From: Pacificispira sp033344895
Lineage (GTDB): Bacteria; Pseudomonadota; Alphaproteobacteria; UBA8366; Aestuariispiraceae
Length of the DNA: 64,000 nucleotides
Assembly (NCBI GenBank): GCA_965229685.1
Contig: OZ245920.1
Location: forward strand, 1,550,001 to 1,614,000
Direction of reading: 5' to 3'
In this document: positions 55,194-63,716 of the stretch, one piece after another
Layout of the letters: each line of letters begins with the position of its first letter
Numbering within the stretch: the first letter of the stretch is position 1
The notes under the pieces: model-generated
What the model was told of the DNA's origin: nothing
Databases searched by the model: none
What the model saw: the letters and a program-made list of their open reading frames with translations, nothing else
Position numbers and translations under genes: made by a program

Positions 55194-55381
55194 GGTGTGA
55201 TGTCTCCTTGCCCGGCCGTCGTTGTCTGAGTTTCGATGGCGACGGCCGGTGCCTTTCTTCGAGAGCTGTTTTAAGCGTCTCTGTATAATCGGAACTGTCT
55301 GAAACGTTGCTGCCCGGCGCGCAGGATCACGGCTGCGCGGGAACCGGGTGCCATATCGCCGTCTCGGCGTACGGGGTCGTC

Positions 55382-56416
55382 ATGGAACATTCGCCGGTCA
55401 AGCTCGCCTGCCACAATGTCTGGAAGCTCTTTGGCAATGGTGCCGAACGTGTGATGGCACAGACCCGGGGCAATCCCGGAATGGCCGAGATCGAGCAGGC
55501 CGGTCTGATCGGGGCGGTCCGAAACGCCAATCTGGAAATTCGCGAAGGCGAGATTTTCGTCATCATGGGACTGTCCGGTTCCGGAAAGTCGACCCTGGTG
55601 CGGTGTCTGTCGCGGCTGATCGAGCCGACAGCGGGGGAGATCCTCTTCGACGGCCGCGACCTACTGCGCGCCGACGAACGCGAGATGATCGACATTCGCC
55701 GTCACAAGATGGGCATGGTGTTTCAGCATTTCGCGCTGCTGCCCCATCTCACGGTCCTGCAGAATGTGGCCTTTCCTCTGGATGTTCAGGGGATTTCGAG
55801 GGCGGAGCGCGAGAAGGCGGCCCATGAGGTCATCGAACTGGTCGGCCTGAAAGGGCGCGAATCCTATTATCCGCGGGAATTGTCCGGCGGTCAGCAGCAG
55901 CGGGTGGGCATCGCGCGCTCCCTGGCGGTCAATCCCGAATTGTGGTTCCTCGACGAGCCGTTTTCGGCCCTTGATCCGCTGATCCGGAGAGAGATGCAGG
56001 ACGAGTTTCTGCGCCTGCAGAACCTGCTGCGCAAAACCATCGTCTTTATCACGCATGACTTTGACGAAGCGATCCGACTGGCCGACCGGATCGCCATCAT
56101 GAAGGACGGAGAGGTCATCCAGATCGCGTCGCCGGAGGAACTGGTCCTCAATCCGGCGACAGACTATGTCGCCGAGTTCACGCGGCATATACCGCGTGCC
56201 AAGGTTCTGACCGCCGGGTCCCTGGCCCGGGACGGGGAACCGAAAGGCACGATCGCCGGTTCCGTCAAGGCCTCCGACCGGATCGAGGACATTGCCGATC
56301 GCGTGGAGTCGGCCGACGGTCCCATGGCCGTCGAAGACGGCAATGGCAGTCGGATCGGCTATATCGAGCGTCAGCAGGTGATCGACGTCCTTGTCGGTCG
56401 GGTGCCGGCAAAATGA
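55382..56416 (+). CDS. Glycine-betaine-type ABC transporter ATP-binding protein
   Basis: This 344-residue ATPase has Walker A GLSGSGKST, the signature LSGGQQQRVGIAR, Walker B LWFLDEPFSALDP, and a C-terminal extension with only a partial CBS-like region. The long N-terminal lead (KLACHNVWKLFGNGAER) is typical of ProV/OpuAA. ATG 55382 is chosen. It ends inside the start of the permease gene (ATGA). Confidence 0.93.
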   Translation: MEHSPVKLACHNVWKLFGNGAERVMAQTRGNPGMAEIEQAGLIGAVRNANLEIREGEIFVIMGLSGSGKSTLVRCLSRLIEPTAGEILFDGRDLLRADEREMIDIRRHKMGMVFQHFALLPHLTVLQNVAFPLDVQGISRAEREKAAHEVIELVGLKGRESYYPRELSGGQQQRVGIARSLAVNPELWFLDEPFSALDPLIRREMQDEFLRLQNLLRKTIVFITHDFDEAIRLADRIAIMKDGEVIQIASPEELVLNPATDYVAEFTRHIPRAKVLTAGSLARDGEPKGTIAGSVKASDRIEDIADRVESADGPMAVEDGNGSRIGYIERQQVIDVLVGRVPAK

Positions 56417-58416
56417 TCTCGCTCGGGTCCTATAGCATTTCCAGAAAGGCGGCCTTCTGGCTTGCCATTCTCGCGGCCTCGATACTGCTGGGGCAGTATG
56501 GCAAGGATCTGGCGGCCGCCCTGGACGCAAAATGGCTGATCAAGTTTCCGCGGGATCTGACATTCCCCATAAAGGACGACATCAGCCGTTTCATGGCCTG
56601 GTTGGTTGAGGATGCGGGATTCGGGCTCTTCAGCTTCGTCGACCTGACCCGCGGGATCGCCTGGCTGATCGAGGTGCCTTACGCGTTCATGCGCGGCCTC
56701 CTGATCGACGGTCTGGTATTCGGGGTCGGCAACGAGGCGGTCCAGATACTGCCGCCGCTCAGCTGGGTCGCCGTGATTGCCGTTGTCGTCGCAATCGGTC
56801 GGTGGGCCGGCAGTTGGATTCTGGCCGGCTTCGTCGGCGCCTGCTTTCTCTACCTCGCGGCATTCGGGGAATGGGAAAGTGCGATGGTCACGCTGGCCTC
56901 CATTCTCATCGCGGTTCCCTTCGGGGTTGCGGGCGGTCTCGGACTGGGCGTGGCGGGCTTCAAGTGGCGCTGGCTGGACCGAATTCTGACGCCGATTCTG
57001 GACCTGATGCAGACCGTCCCGGTCTTCGCCTATCTGGTGCCGATCCTGTTTCTCTTCGGGTTCGGCCCGGTTTCCGCGCTGGTCGCCACGGTGATCTATG
57101 CCATGCCGCCGATGGTCCGGGTCACGACACTGGCGTTGCGGGCGGTCCCGGCGGAGATCGACGAATTCAGCCGAATGGCCGGCTGCACGGAACGGCAGCG
57201 ACTATGGCGCGTTCTGATCCCGACGGCGCTTCCGGGCCTCATGGTCGGCGTGAACCAGGTCATCATGCTGTCGCTGAACATGGTCATCATTGCCTCCATG
57301 ATCGGGGCAGGGGGCCTTGGCTACGATGTCCTGACATCCCTGCGCCGGTTGGATATTGGCGGCGGGCTGGAATCCGGCGTTGCGATCGTGGTGCTGGCCA
57401 TCGCCCTGGACCGGTTGAGCCAGGCCATGGTCAGCCGCGCATCGCCCGCCCATAGCGAGGACAACCGGGGATTCCTGAAACGCCACCCCTGGCTGACGAC
57501 CTGTGTCGCGGTGATCGTGGGAACAGGGCTTCTGGGACTGATCGCGCCGGCGGTTCAAAGCTATCCGGAAGCGGCCCAGATCACGACCGGAAAGATCTGG
57601 GAGGATCTGGTCGGCTGGTTGAACGTCAACTTCTTCGATCAGATCGAAGCGGTGAAGACCTTTGCCCTGATCCACTTCATGGTGCCGGTCAAAAGGCTTC
57701 TGCTAGAACTGCCCTGGCCCTGGGTCTTGTTCATCCTCACGCTGGCGGGGTGGCAGCTGGGCGGCCTCCGCCTCGCCTGCCTGTGCTTTGCACTGACCGC
57801 CTTTATCCTGAGCAACGGTCTTTGGGCGAAGGCGATGATCACCGTCTATCTCTGCGGCGTTTCCGTCGTCATCGCCTGTCTGATCGGCATTCCGCTGGGA
57901 ATTCTCTCTGCCCAGAACGACCGCGCAAATCGCGTTGTTCAGGCCGGGATCGATACGCTTCAGACGCTGCCCAGTTTCGTCTATCTGATACCCGTGGTGA
58001 TGCTGTTCCGGGTCGGGGATTTCTCGGCGATGATTGCCGTGATCCTCTATGCCCTGGCACCGGCGGTCCGTTATGCCTCGCACGGTATCCGTTCGATTCC
58101 GCCGGAACTTCTGGAGGCTGGGATCGTGTCCGGCTGCACGCGTCGCCAATTGCTGACCCGCATCAAGCTGCCGTTGGCCATGCCGGAAATCATGTTGGGC
58201 ATCAATCAGACCATCATGTTGGCCCTGTCGATGCTGGTGATTACCGCCCTGGTCGGTACGCGGGACCTGGGCCAGGAAGTCTACATCGCCCTGACCAAGG
58301 CGGATACCGGGCGCGGGGTCGTGGCGGGCCTGTCCGTTGCCTTCATTGCCATCATTGCCGACCGGCTGATCTCCGCCGGTGCTGTCCGGGCCCGGAAACG
58401 GCTGGGGTTGAACTGA
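56413..58416 (+). CDS. Double-domain ABC transporter permease (betaine/proline type)
   Basis: This 667-residue integral membrane protein contains two complete permease domains in one chain. The EAA-like loops are recognisable near residues 255-275 (EFSRMAGCTERQRLWRVLIPTALPG) and 570-590 (EAGIVSGCTRRQLLTRIKLPLAMPE). Each is preceded by a QT(V/L)P motif and followed by an N-Q-(V/T)-I-M-L motif. ProW-type permeases usually have one such domain and dimerise, so this fused dimer is unusual in length. It overlaps the ATPase gene by four bases. Confidence 0.9.
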   Translation: MISLGSYSISRKAAFWLAILAASILLGQYGKDLAAALDAKWLIKFPRDLTFPIKDDISRFMAWLVEDAGFGLFSFVDLTRGIAWLIEVPYAFMRGLLIDGLVFGVGNEAVQILPPLSWVAVIAVVVAIGRWAGSWILAGFVGACFLYLAAFGEWESAMVTLASILIAVPFGVAGGLGLGVAGFKWRWLDRILTPILDLMQTVPVFAYLVPILFLFGFGPVSALVATVIYAMPPMVRVTTLALRAVPAEIDEFSRMAGCTERQRLWRVLIPTALPGLMVGVNQVIMLSLNMVIIASMIGAGGLGYDVLTSLRRLDIGGGLESGVAIVVLAIALDRLSQAMVSRASPAHSEDNRGFLKRHPWLTTCVAVIVGTGLLGLIAPAVQSYPEAAQITTGKIWEDLVGWLNVNFFDQIEAVKTFALIHFMVPVKRLLLELPWPWVLFILTLAGWQLGGLRLACLCFALTAFILSNGLWAKAMITVYLCGVSVVIACLIGIPLGILSAQNDRANRVVQAGIDTLQTLPSFVYLIPVVMLFRVGDFSAMIAVILYALAPAVRYASHGIRSIPPELLEAGIVSGCTRRQLLTRIKLPLAMPEIMLGINQTIMLALSMLVITALVGTRDLGQEVYIALTKADTGRGVVAGLSVAFIAIIADRLISAGAVRARKRLGLN

Positions 58417-58435
58417 GATGCAGGGGGACCGAAGC

Positions 58436-59332
58436 ATGACCGATGCCTTGACCAAGGCCAGCCGACTGTCCTTCTGGACCGGGCCCGTCGATCCCCAGCC
58501 TCTCGGTGGCGGGATCACCAATGTCAATTTCGTGGTGGAGGATGCCGGGCGGAAATACGTCGTACGGGTCGGCAACGACATCCCGGTTCACCAGGTGATG
58601 CGGTTCAACGAACTGGCCGCCAGTCGCGCCGCGGAAGCGATCGGCCTGTCGCCGGCCCTACGGCATTACGAACCCGGTGCCCTTGTGATCGATTTCGTCG
58701 AGGGGCGTACGCTGACGGAGGAGGACGTTCGGAACCCGGCGACCCTTTCCCGCATCGTGCCGCTGATCCGGCGCTGCCATCAGGAGATGCCGGCGGCCGT
58801 GCGCGGCCCGGTCCTGATGTTCTGGGTCTTCCATGTCATTCGCGATTATGCCGCCACCTTGCGCGACGGCGGCAGCCGCCATACCGAAAAGCTGGACGAT
58901 CTGCTACGTACGTCCGCGGATCTGGAGCGCGCCGTGGGGCCGGTCGACGTGGTGTTCGGCCACAACGATCTGCTGTGCGGCAACTTCATCGACGACGGCG
59001 ACCGGATCTGGCTGATCGACTGGGACTATGCGGGGTTCAACAGCCCGCTGTTCGATCTCGGCGGCCTTGCCTCCAACAACGGTATTGAGGGCGACCAGGA
59101 AAGGGAGCTCCTGCGGCTCTATCTCGGGGAGGACCCGACGCCGGATCTGTGCCGCCGGTACGAGGCGATGAAATGCGCCTCCCTGCTGCGCGAGACCATG
59201 TGGAGCATGGTCTCCGAGATACATTCGGAAATCGACTTCGACTATTCCGCCTACACCTCAGAGAACCTTTCGCGGCTCAACGCCGCCCTGGCGACCTTCC
59301 GGTCGGTTCAAGTTCAAGGAAAACAGAAATGA
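58436..59332 (+). CDS. Choline/ethanolamine-kinase-like phosphotransferase
   Basis: This 298-residue protein of the aminoglycoside-phosphotransferase/choline-kinase fold has an N-lobe (GGGITNVNF, RVGNDIPVH), the catalytic loop GHNDLLCGNFI and the metal-binding IDWDYAGFNSPLFDLG, arranged as in choline kinases. ATG 58436 is preferred because GGGGGA lies eight bases upstream; ATG 58418 is possible. It is the fourth gene of the operon, with the demethylase start overlapping its stop. A kinase beside a betaine importer suggests intracellular phosphorylation of the imported compound or a breakdown product. Confidence 0.8.
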   Translation: MTDALTKASRLSFWTGPVDPQPLGGGITNVNFVVEDAGRKYVVRVGNDIPVHQVMRFNELAASRAAEAIGLSPALRHYEPGALVIDFVEGRTLTEEDVRNPATLSRIVPLIRRCHQEMPAAVRGPVLMFWVFHVIRDYAATLRDGGSRHTEKLDDLLRTSADLERAVGPVDVVFGHNDLLCGNFIDDGDRIWLIDWDYAGFNSPLFDLGGLASNNGIEGDQERELLRLYLGEDPTPDLCRRYEAMKCASLLRETMWSMVSEIHSEIDFDYSAYTSENLSRLNAALATFRSVQVQGKQK

Positions 59333-61779
59333 CGGGACTTCCTCAATCCGCGCGGACGGTCATTATCGGCGGTGGCATTGTCGGCTGTTCGACGGCCTAT
59401 CACCTGGGCAAGCTTGGCTGGACGGACACAGTACTGCTGGAGCGTCACAAGCTGACCTCCGGCACGACATTCCATGCGGCCGGGCTGGTCGGTCAGCTGC
59501 GCTCCAATGCCAACATCACCCAATTGCTGGGCAATTCCGTCGATCTGTACAACCGACTGGAAGCGGAGACCGGCCTGTCGACCGGCTGGAAGATGAATGG
59601 TGGGCTGCGTCTGGCCTGTAACGAGGAGCGTTGGACCGAGGTCAAGCGGCAGGCCACGACCGCGCGGTCCTTCGGCCTGGAAATGCATCTGCTGACCCCG
59701 AAGGAAGCGCAGGACCTCTGGCCGTTGATGAATGTCGACGATGTCGTCGGCGCGGCCTATCTGCCGACCGACGGACAGGCGAACCCGTCGGATATCACCC
59801 AGGCCCTGGCCCGCGGCGCGCGGAATGCGGGCGTGACCATTGTCGAGGATGTCGGCGTAAATGCCATTGTCGTAGAGGATGGCCGCATCACGGGTGTGGA
59901 GACCAGCGCCGGCCGGATCGACTGCGAGAAGGTGATCTGTTGTGCCGGGCAATGGACCCGCACTCTTGCGGCAAGTGTCGGCGTCAACGTGCCGCTGGTT
60001 TCGGTCGAGCATCAGTACATGGTCACCGAACAGATCGACGGTGTTACGTCCGACATGCCGACGCTGCGCGATCCGGATCGACTGACCTACTACAAGGAAG
60101 AAGTCGGCGGCCTGGTGATGGGCGGCTATGAACCCAATCCGATCCCCTGGGCGGTCGATGGGATTCCCGATGGCTTCCACTATTCGTTGCTCGACTCGAA
60201 CTTTGACCATTTCGAACAGTTGATGGAGCTGGCGCTGGGACGCGTGCCGGCCCTGGAAACCGCCGGCGTCAAACAGCTGCTGAACGGACCGGAAAGCTTT
60301 ACCCCGGACGGCAACTTCATCCTGGGGGAGGCGCCGGAACTGCGGAACTTCTATGTCGGGGCAGGCTTCAACGCCTTTGGCATCGCCGCGGGCGGAGGCG
60401 CCGGCCAGGCCCTTGCGGAATGGGTCCATGCCGGGGAGCCGCCCTATGACCTGTGGCCGGTCGATATTCGACGGTTCGGCCGTCCGCATTTCGACACGGA
60501 CTGGGTGCGCACCCGCACGCTGGAGGCCTATGGCAAGCACTACACGATCGCCTGGCCGTCGGAAGAACACGATAGCGGCCGGCCGTGCCGCCGGTCGCCG
60601 CTCTATGACATTCTTCAGAAGGACGGTGCCTGTTTCGGTGAAAAACTGGGATGGGAACGGCCGAACTGGTACGCCGACCGGGATGCGGAGGAGACCCCAA
60701 AGGACGAATACAGCTTTCAGCGCCCCAACTGGTTCGACGCCGTCGGCCGGGAGCACAAGGCCGCGCGGGAAGACGCGGTCCTGTTCGACCAGACAAGCTT
60801 TGCCAAATTCGAACTGAAGGGGCCTGACGCCGGTCGCGCACTGGACTGGATCTGTGCCAACCGCATCGACAAGCCGGTCGGGTCGCTGACCTACACGCAG
60901 ATGCTGAACGACCATGGCGGCATCGAATGCGACCTGACGATCGCCCGTACCGGGACCGACAGCTATTACATCGTCACGGGGACCGGGTTTGCGACGCACG
61001 ACTTCGACTGGATCAACCGCAACATCCCCGTAGGGGCCAATGCGCAACTGTTCGACATTACGTCGTCCAATGCGGTTCTGTCGCTGATGGGCCCGCGCGC
61101 CCGCGACATTCTTGCGGCCGTGACCCGGGACGATGTGTCGAACGAGGGGTTCAAGTTCGGGACTGCGAAGCGGATCGGCATTGCCGGCTGTCCCGTTCTT
61201 GCGCTGCGCGTCACCTATGTCGGCGAACTGGGCTGGGAACTGCATATGCCGGTCGAGTATGCGGTGTCGGTCTACGAAGCCCTGCATGCGGCTGGCCGTG
61301 TGCACAGTCTACGCAATGCGGGCTACCGGGCCATTGAAACCCTGCGCCTGGAAAAGGGATATCGCGCCTGGGGCAGCGATATCGGACCGGATCACACGCC
61401 TGTCGAGGCCGGCCTGGGATGGGCGGTGAAGCTCAAGTCGAACATTGATTTCCGGGGACGCGCCGCCATCGAGGCGCAAAAGCGGGAAGGCGTCCGCAAG
61501 AGTCTGGCCTGTTTCACGGTCGATGATCCTTCGATTACCCTTCTGGGTCGGGAGACGATACTGCGCAACGGGGAACGCGTCGGCTGGCTGACCAGTGCCG
61601 GCTATGGCCATACGGTGGGGTGTTCGATCGGCTACGGATATGTTCGTAACAAGGGCGGTGTGGATCCGGATTTCCTGAAATCCGGCGAGTACGAACTGGA
61701 AGTCGCGGCCCAGAAGGTCCCGGCCACGCTTCATCTCAAACCGCTCTATGATCCGGACATGGCCAAGGTTAAGGCATAG
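59329..61779 (+). CDS. Dimethylglycine/sarcosine-dehydrogenase-family FAD enzyme (FAD + GcvT)
   Basis: This 816-residue enzyme has an N-terminal FAD domain (IIGGGIVGCSTAYHL, and TTFHAAGL where the His is the likely covalent flavin site as in dimethylglycine dehydrogenase) and a C-terminal aminomethyltransferase (GcvT) half (about 430-800; ETLRLEKGYRAWGSDI and EAGLGWAVK). It probably removes N-methyl groups from dimethylglycine-like compounds, passing one-carbon units to tetrahydrofolate. AAGGA precedes ATG 59329, which overlaps the kinase stop. It is the last gene of the operon and is followed by a terminator. Confidence 0.9.
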   Translation: MTGLPQSARTVIIGGGIVGCSTAYHLGKLGWTDTVLLERHKLTSGTTFHAAGLVGQLRSNANITQLLGNSVDLYNRLEAETGLSTGWKMNGGLRLACNEERWTEVKRQATTARSFGLEMHLLTPKEAQDLWPLMNVDDVVGAAYLPTDGQANPSDITQALARGARNAGVTIVEDVGVNAIVVEDGRITGVETSAGRIDCEKVICCAGQWTRTLAASVGVNVPLVSVEHQYMVTEQIDGVTSDMPTLRDPDRLTYYKEEVGGLVMGGYEPNPIPWAVDGIPDGFHYSLLDSNFDHFEQLMELALGRVPALETAGVKQLLNGPESFTPDGNFILGEAPELRNFYVGAGFNAFGIAAGGGAGQALAEWVHAGEPPYDLWPVDIRRFGRPHFDTDWVRTRTLEAYGKHYTIAWPSEEHDSGRPCRRSPLYDILQKDGACFGEKLGWERPNWYADRDAEETPKDEYSFQRPNWFDAVGREHKAAREDAVLFDQTSFAKFELKGPDAGRALDWICANRIDKPVGSLTYTQMLNDHGGIECDLTIARTGTDSYYIVTGTGFATHDFDWINRNIPVGANAQLFDITSSNAVLSLMGPRARDILAAVTRDDVSNEGFKFGTAKRIGIAGCPVLALRVTYVGELGWELHMPVEYAVSVYEALHAAGRVHSLRNAGYRAIETLRLEKGYRAWGSDIGPDHTPVEAGLGWAVKLKSNIDFRGRAAIEAQKREGVRKSLACFTVDDPSITLLGRETILRNGERVGWLTSAGYGHTVGCSIGYGYVRNKGGVDPDFLKSGEYELEVAAQKVPATLHLKPLYDPDMAKVKA

Positions 61780-61827
61780 GAGGCAAGAGCGGCAGCCCGC
61801 TTAGGGCCGCAGCACCATCTTTGAAAG

Positions 61828-61860
61828 AGCCGCCACGTTTTATCGACGTGGCGGCTTTCT
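61828..61860 (+). terminator. Intrinsic terminator of the betaine operon
   Basis: A perfect 10-bp stem AGCCGCCACG (61828-61837) pairs with CGTGGCGGCT (61847-61856) around a 9-base loop, followed by TTCT. It ends three bases before the convergent azoreductase stop and may also serve that gene. Confidence 0.75.
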
Positions 61861-61862
61861 GC

Positions 61863-62522
61863 TCAGGCCGCGATCTTCAGTCGCGCCGCAATCGTGTTTA
61901 CCGTGGTCACGATGGAGGCCTTGGCGGCGACCACTGACCTTTCGTGACGGTCGTCTCCGAATTCCTGATACTCGACGGCGATGTGGTGACACTCCGCGAT
62001 TCCCAGATAATGCTGGATTGCCTGAATATGCGTGTCGAGATGGTTCATGGTCTCCCGCATACCGCCGGGCTCGAAGCCGAACTCTCCGGCCGATGTCAGC
62101 AGGGCCAACTGCTTTCCAGCCATGATGGGGCGAAGCGGTGCATCGCCGCGCGCCAGATCGAAAGAGAAGGTCCTGCCGATCCGGACCACGTGATCCACCC
62201 AGGCTTTCAGGGCGGTCGGCATGCCGTAATTGTGCATCGGCGTGCCCAGTATGACGACGTCCGCCTGCTCCAGTTCGTCGATCAGGGTGTCCGAGAGAGC
62301 GAGTGTCCGCTGCTGGGCCAGACTGCGTTCCGAAGGAGCCGTAAACGCCGCGGCGATCCATTCTTCCGTCAAGGCAGGGGGCGGTTGCAACCCGACATCG
62401 CGTCGGATTACCCGGTCGTCCGGTCGCCTCTTCATCCACGAACTGACAAAGGCGGCGGACAAGGTGCGTGTCAGGGATCGTTCGGTTCGGGGGCTGGCGT
62501 CCAGATGCAGCAGGGTCGTCAT
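61863..62522 (-). CDS. azoR: FMN-dependent NADH-azoreductase (AzoR family)
   Basis: This 219-residue flavodoxin-fold quinone/azo reductase begins with HLDASPRTERSLTRTLS, which binds the FMN phosphate, and contains the signature GTPMHNYGMPTALKAWVDHV. It reduces quinones and azo compounds, probably as protection. AAGGAGAG precedes the ATG, just downstream of a 9-bp inverted repeat. The LysR gene lies upstream in the same direction. Confidence 0.93.
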   Translation of the reverse strand: MTTLLHLDASPRTERSLTRTLSAAFVSSWMKRRPDDRVIRRDVGLQPPPALTEEWIAAAFTAPSERSLAQQRTLALSDTLIDELEQADVVILGTPMHNYGMPTALKAWVDHVVRIGRTFSFDLARGDAPLRPIMAGKQLALLTSAGEFGFEPGGMRETMNHLDTHIQAIQHYLGIAECHHIAVEYQEFGDDRHERSVVAAKASIVTTVNTIAARLKIAA

Positions 62523-62540
62523 ATCGCACTCTCCTTTTCA

Positions 62541-62564
62541 CGAGATTTCGTAAGGGAAATCTCG
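62541..62564 (-). promoter_or_regulatory. Inverted repeat before azoR
   Basis: CGAGATTTC (62541-62549) and GAAATCTCG (62556-62564) form a perfect 9-bp palindrome with a 6-base spacer, about 20 bases upstream of the azoR start and directly before its ribosome site. It could be a repressor operator or an mRNA hairpin limiting translation. It does not look like a standard LysR box. Confidence 0.5.
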
Positions 62565-62637
62565 GTCCGAAGCAGAGAGGGAACAAACGAGGAGTCTGCA
62601 GGGAATGGGTGAAGCTACTTCAGCTATGGGCCATCCG

Positions 62638-63573
62638 TCAGAGAGCGGAATCCAGAAGGCGTCCGGCTCGACTGTCGCGAAACAGGTCGGCTTCCTCCAG
62701 GAGCCATTCCCGGAAAGCGACATAGGCGGGAAGATCGGCTCGGTCCTGTGGGCAGGTCAGATAGCAGCGCTTGCTGGGGAGATGTCCGGAATGGGGGATC
62801 GAAAGCCGACCGGCCTCCAAATCGCGGGCTGCAGCAAGCAGACCAACCAGCGCCACGCCGCGTCCGTCGATGGCGGCCTGCAGGCACATGTGTTCATCAC
62901 TGAATACGGTGGGTGCGGCCGGTTTCCCTGACGCGATGCCAAGCTGCGAAAACCACTGCCGCCAGTCCGGGTCGCCGGATTTATGACCGCGCCATTCGTA
63001 CTGGATTAGCGGCAGGGCCAGAATTTCCTCAGGGGAAAGCTCTCCTTTTACCGACAAGAGGGCGGGGGCGCAGACCGGAACGGCAAGGTCGGAAAGGATC
63101 CAGGCAACGAACCGGTCCTCATACTCCCCTGTGCCATAGCGGATCGCGATGTCGATACCGTGCTGTACGAAATCCAGCGGTTCGTCCGTGGCGACCAGCC
63201 GCAGGGAAATCTCAGGATGGCGGTCCGAAAACCGATGCAGGCGTGGCCCCAGCCAGTTGGTGGCGAAGGACATGGTTGCGGTGACGACCAGGTTTCCTCC
63301 AACCGTGAGTTCGTTCAACGCGGCCTCCGCATCGTGGAGGGCCTGAAATCCGTGTCGTATGCGCGGGGCGTAGGCCCCGCCGGCCGGCGTCAGTTTCAGA
63401 GACCGGGTCAGCCGATGAAACAGTTTTCTTCCCAGGTGTTCTTCCAGGGTACGAATTCGGTGACTGACAGCGGTAGGGGTGAGGTTGGGTTCCTCCGCCG
63501 CCCGCTTGAAGCTGAGATGCCTGGCAACGGCATTGAAAGCCTGCAGACTCTTGAGGGGAGGAAGGCCGGCCAT
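62638..63573 (-). CDS. LysR-family transcriptional regulator (GcvA-like)
   Basis: This 311-residue regulator has an N-terminal LysR HTH (about residues 5-64; SFKRAAEEPNLTPTAVSHRI) and a periplasmic-binding-like effector domain. The PPLKSLQAFNAVARHLSF opening and overall layout resemble GcvA. It lies in the same direction as azoR, 115 bases upstream, rather than divergent, so regulation of azoR is possible but not implied by the usual LysR layout. Confidence 0.9.
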   Translation of the reverse strand: MAGLPPLKSLQAFNAVARHLSFKRAAEEPNLTPTAVSHRIRTLEEHLGRKLFHRLTRSLKLTPAGGAYAPRIRHGFQALHDAEAALNELTVGGNLVVTATMSFATNWLGPRLHRFSDRHPEISLRLVATDEPLDFVQHGIDIAIRYGTGEYEDRFVAWILSDLAVPVCAPALLSVKGELSPEEILALPLIQYEWRGHKSGDPDWRQWFSQLGIASGKPAAPTVFSDEHMCLQAAIDGRGVALVGLLAAARDLEAGRLSIPHSGHLPSKRCYLTCPQDRADLPAYVAFREWLLEEADLFRDSRAGRLLDSAL

Positions 63574-63661
63574 GCTGGATCGCCAATCTGGTCATAGGGT
63601 GCAGGAGCGATAGCATCGGGACGCCGGCAAGGTCCAGATGCTAAGCGTTGAGGTGTTATAG

Positions 63662-63716
63662 TAAACCACCTGGTTGACTGTTTGCCTGGAGCGATTATAT
63701 TCAACCGTATGGTTGA
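63662..63716 (+). promoter_or_regulatory. Two operator-like palindromes at the ArsR start
   Basis: Two 16-base sites, TAAACCACCTGGTTGA (63662-63677) and TCAACCGTATGGTTGA (63701-63716), share TMAACC-N4-GGTTGA, with start points 39 bases apart. The second overlaps the ArsR ATG. This arrangement suggests autorepression by the encoded ArsR protein. Confidence 0.65.

Noticed and set aside
59314..61305. Minus-strand open frame (663 codons) opposite the demethylase
   Set aside because: The plus-strand gene has unmistakable FAD and GcvT motifs; the antisense product has none.
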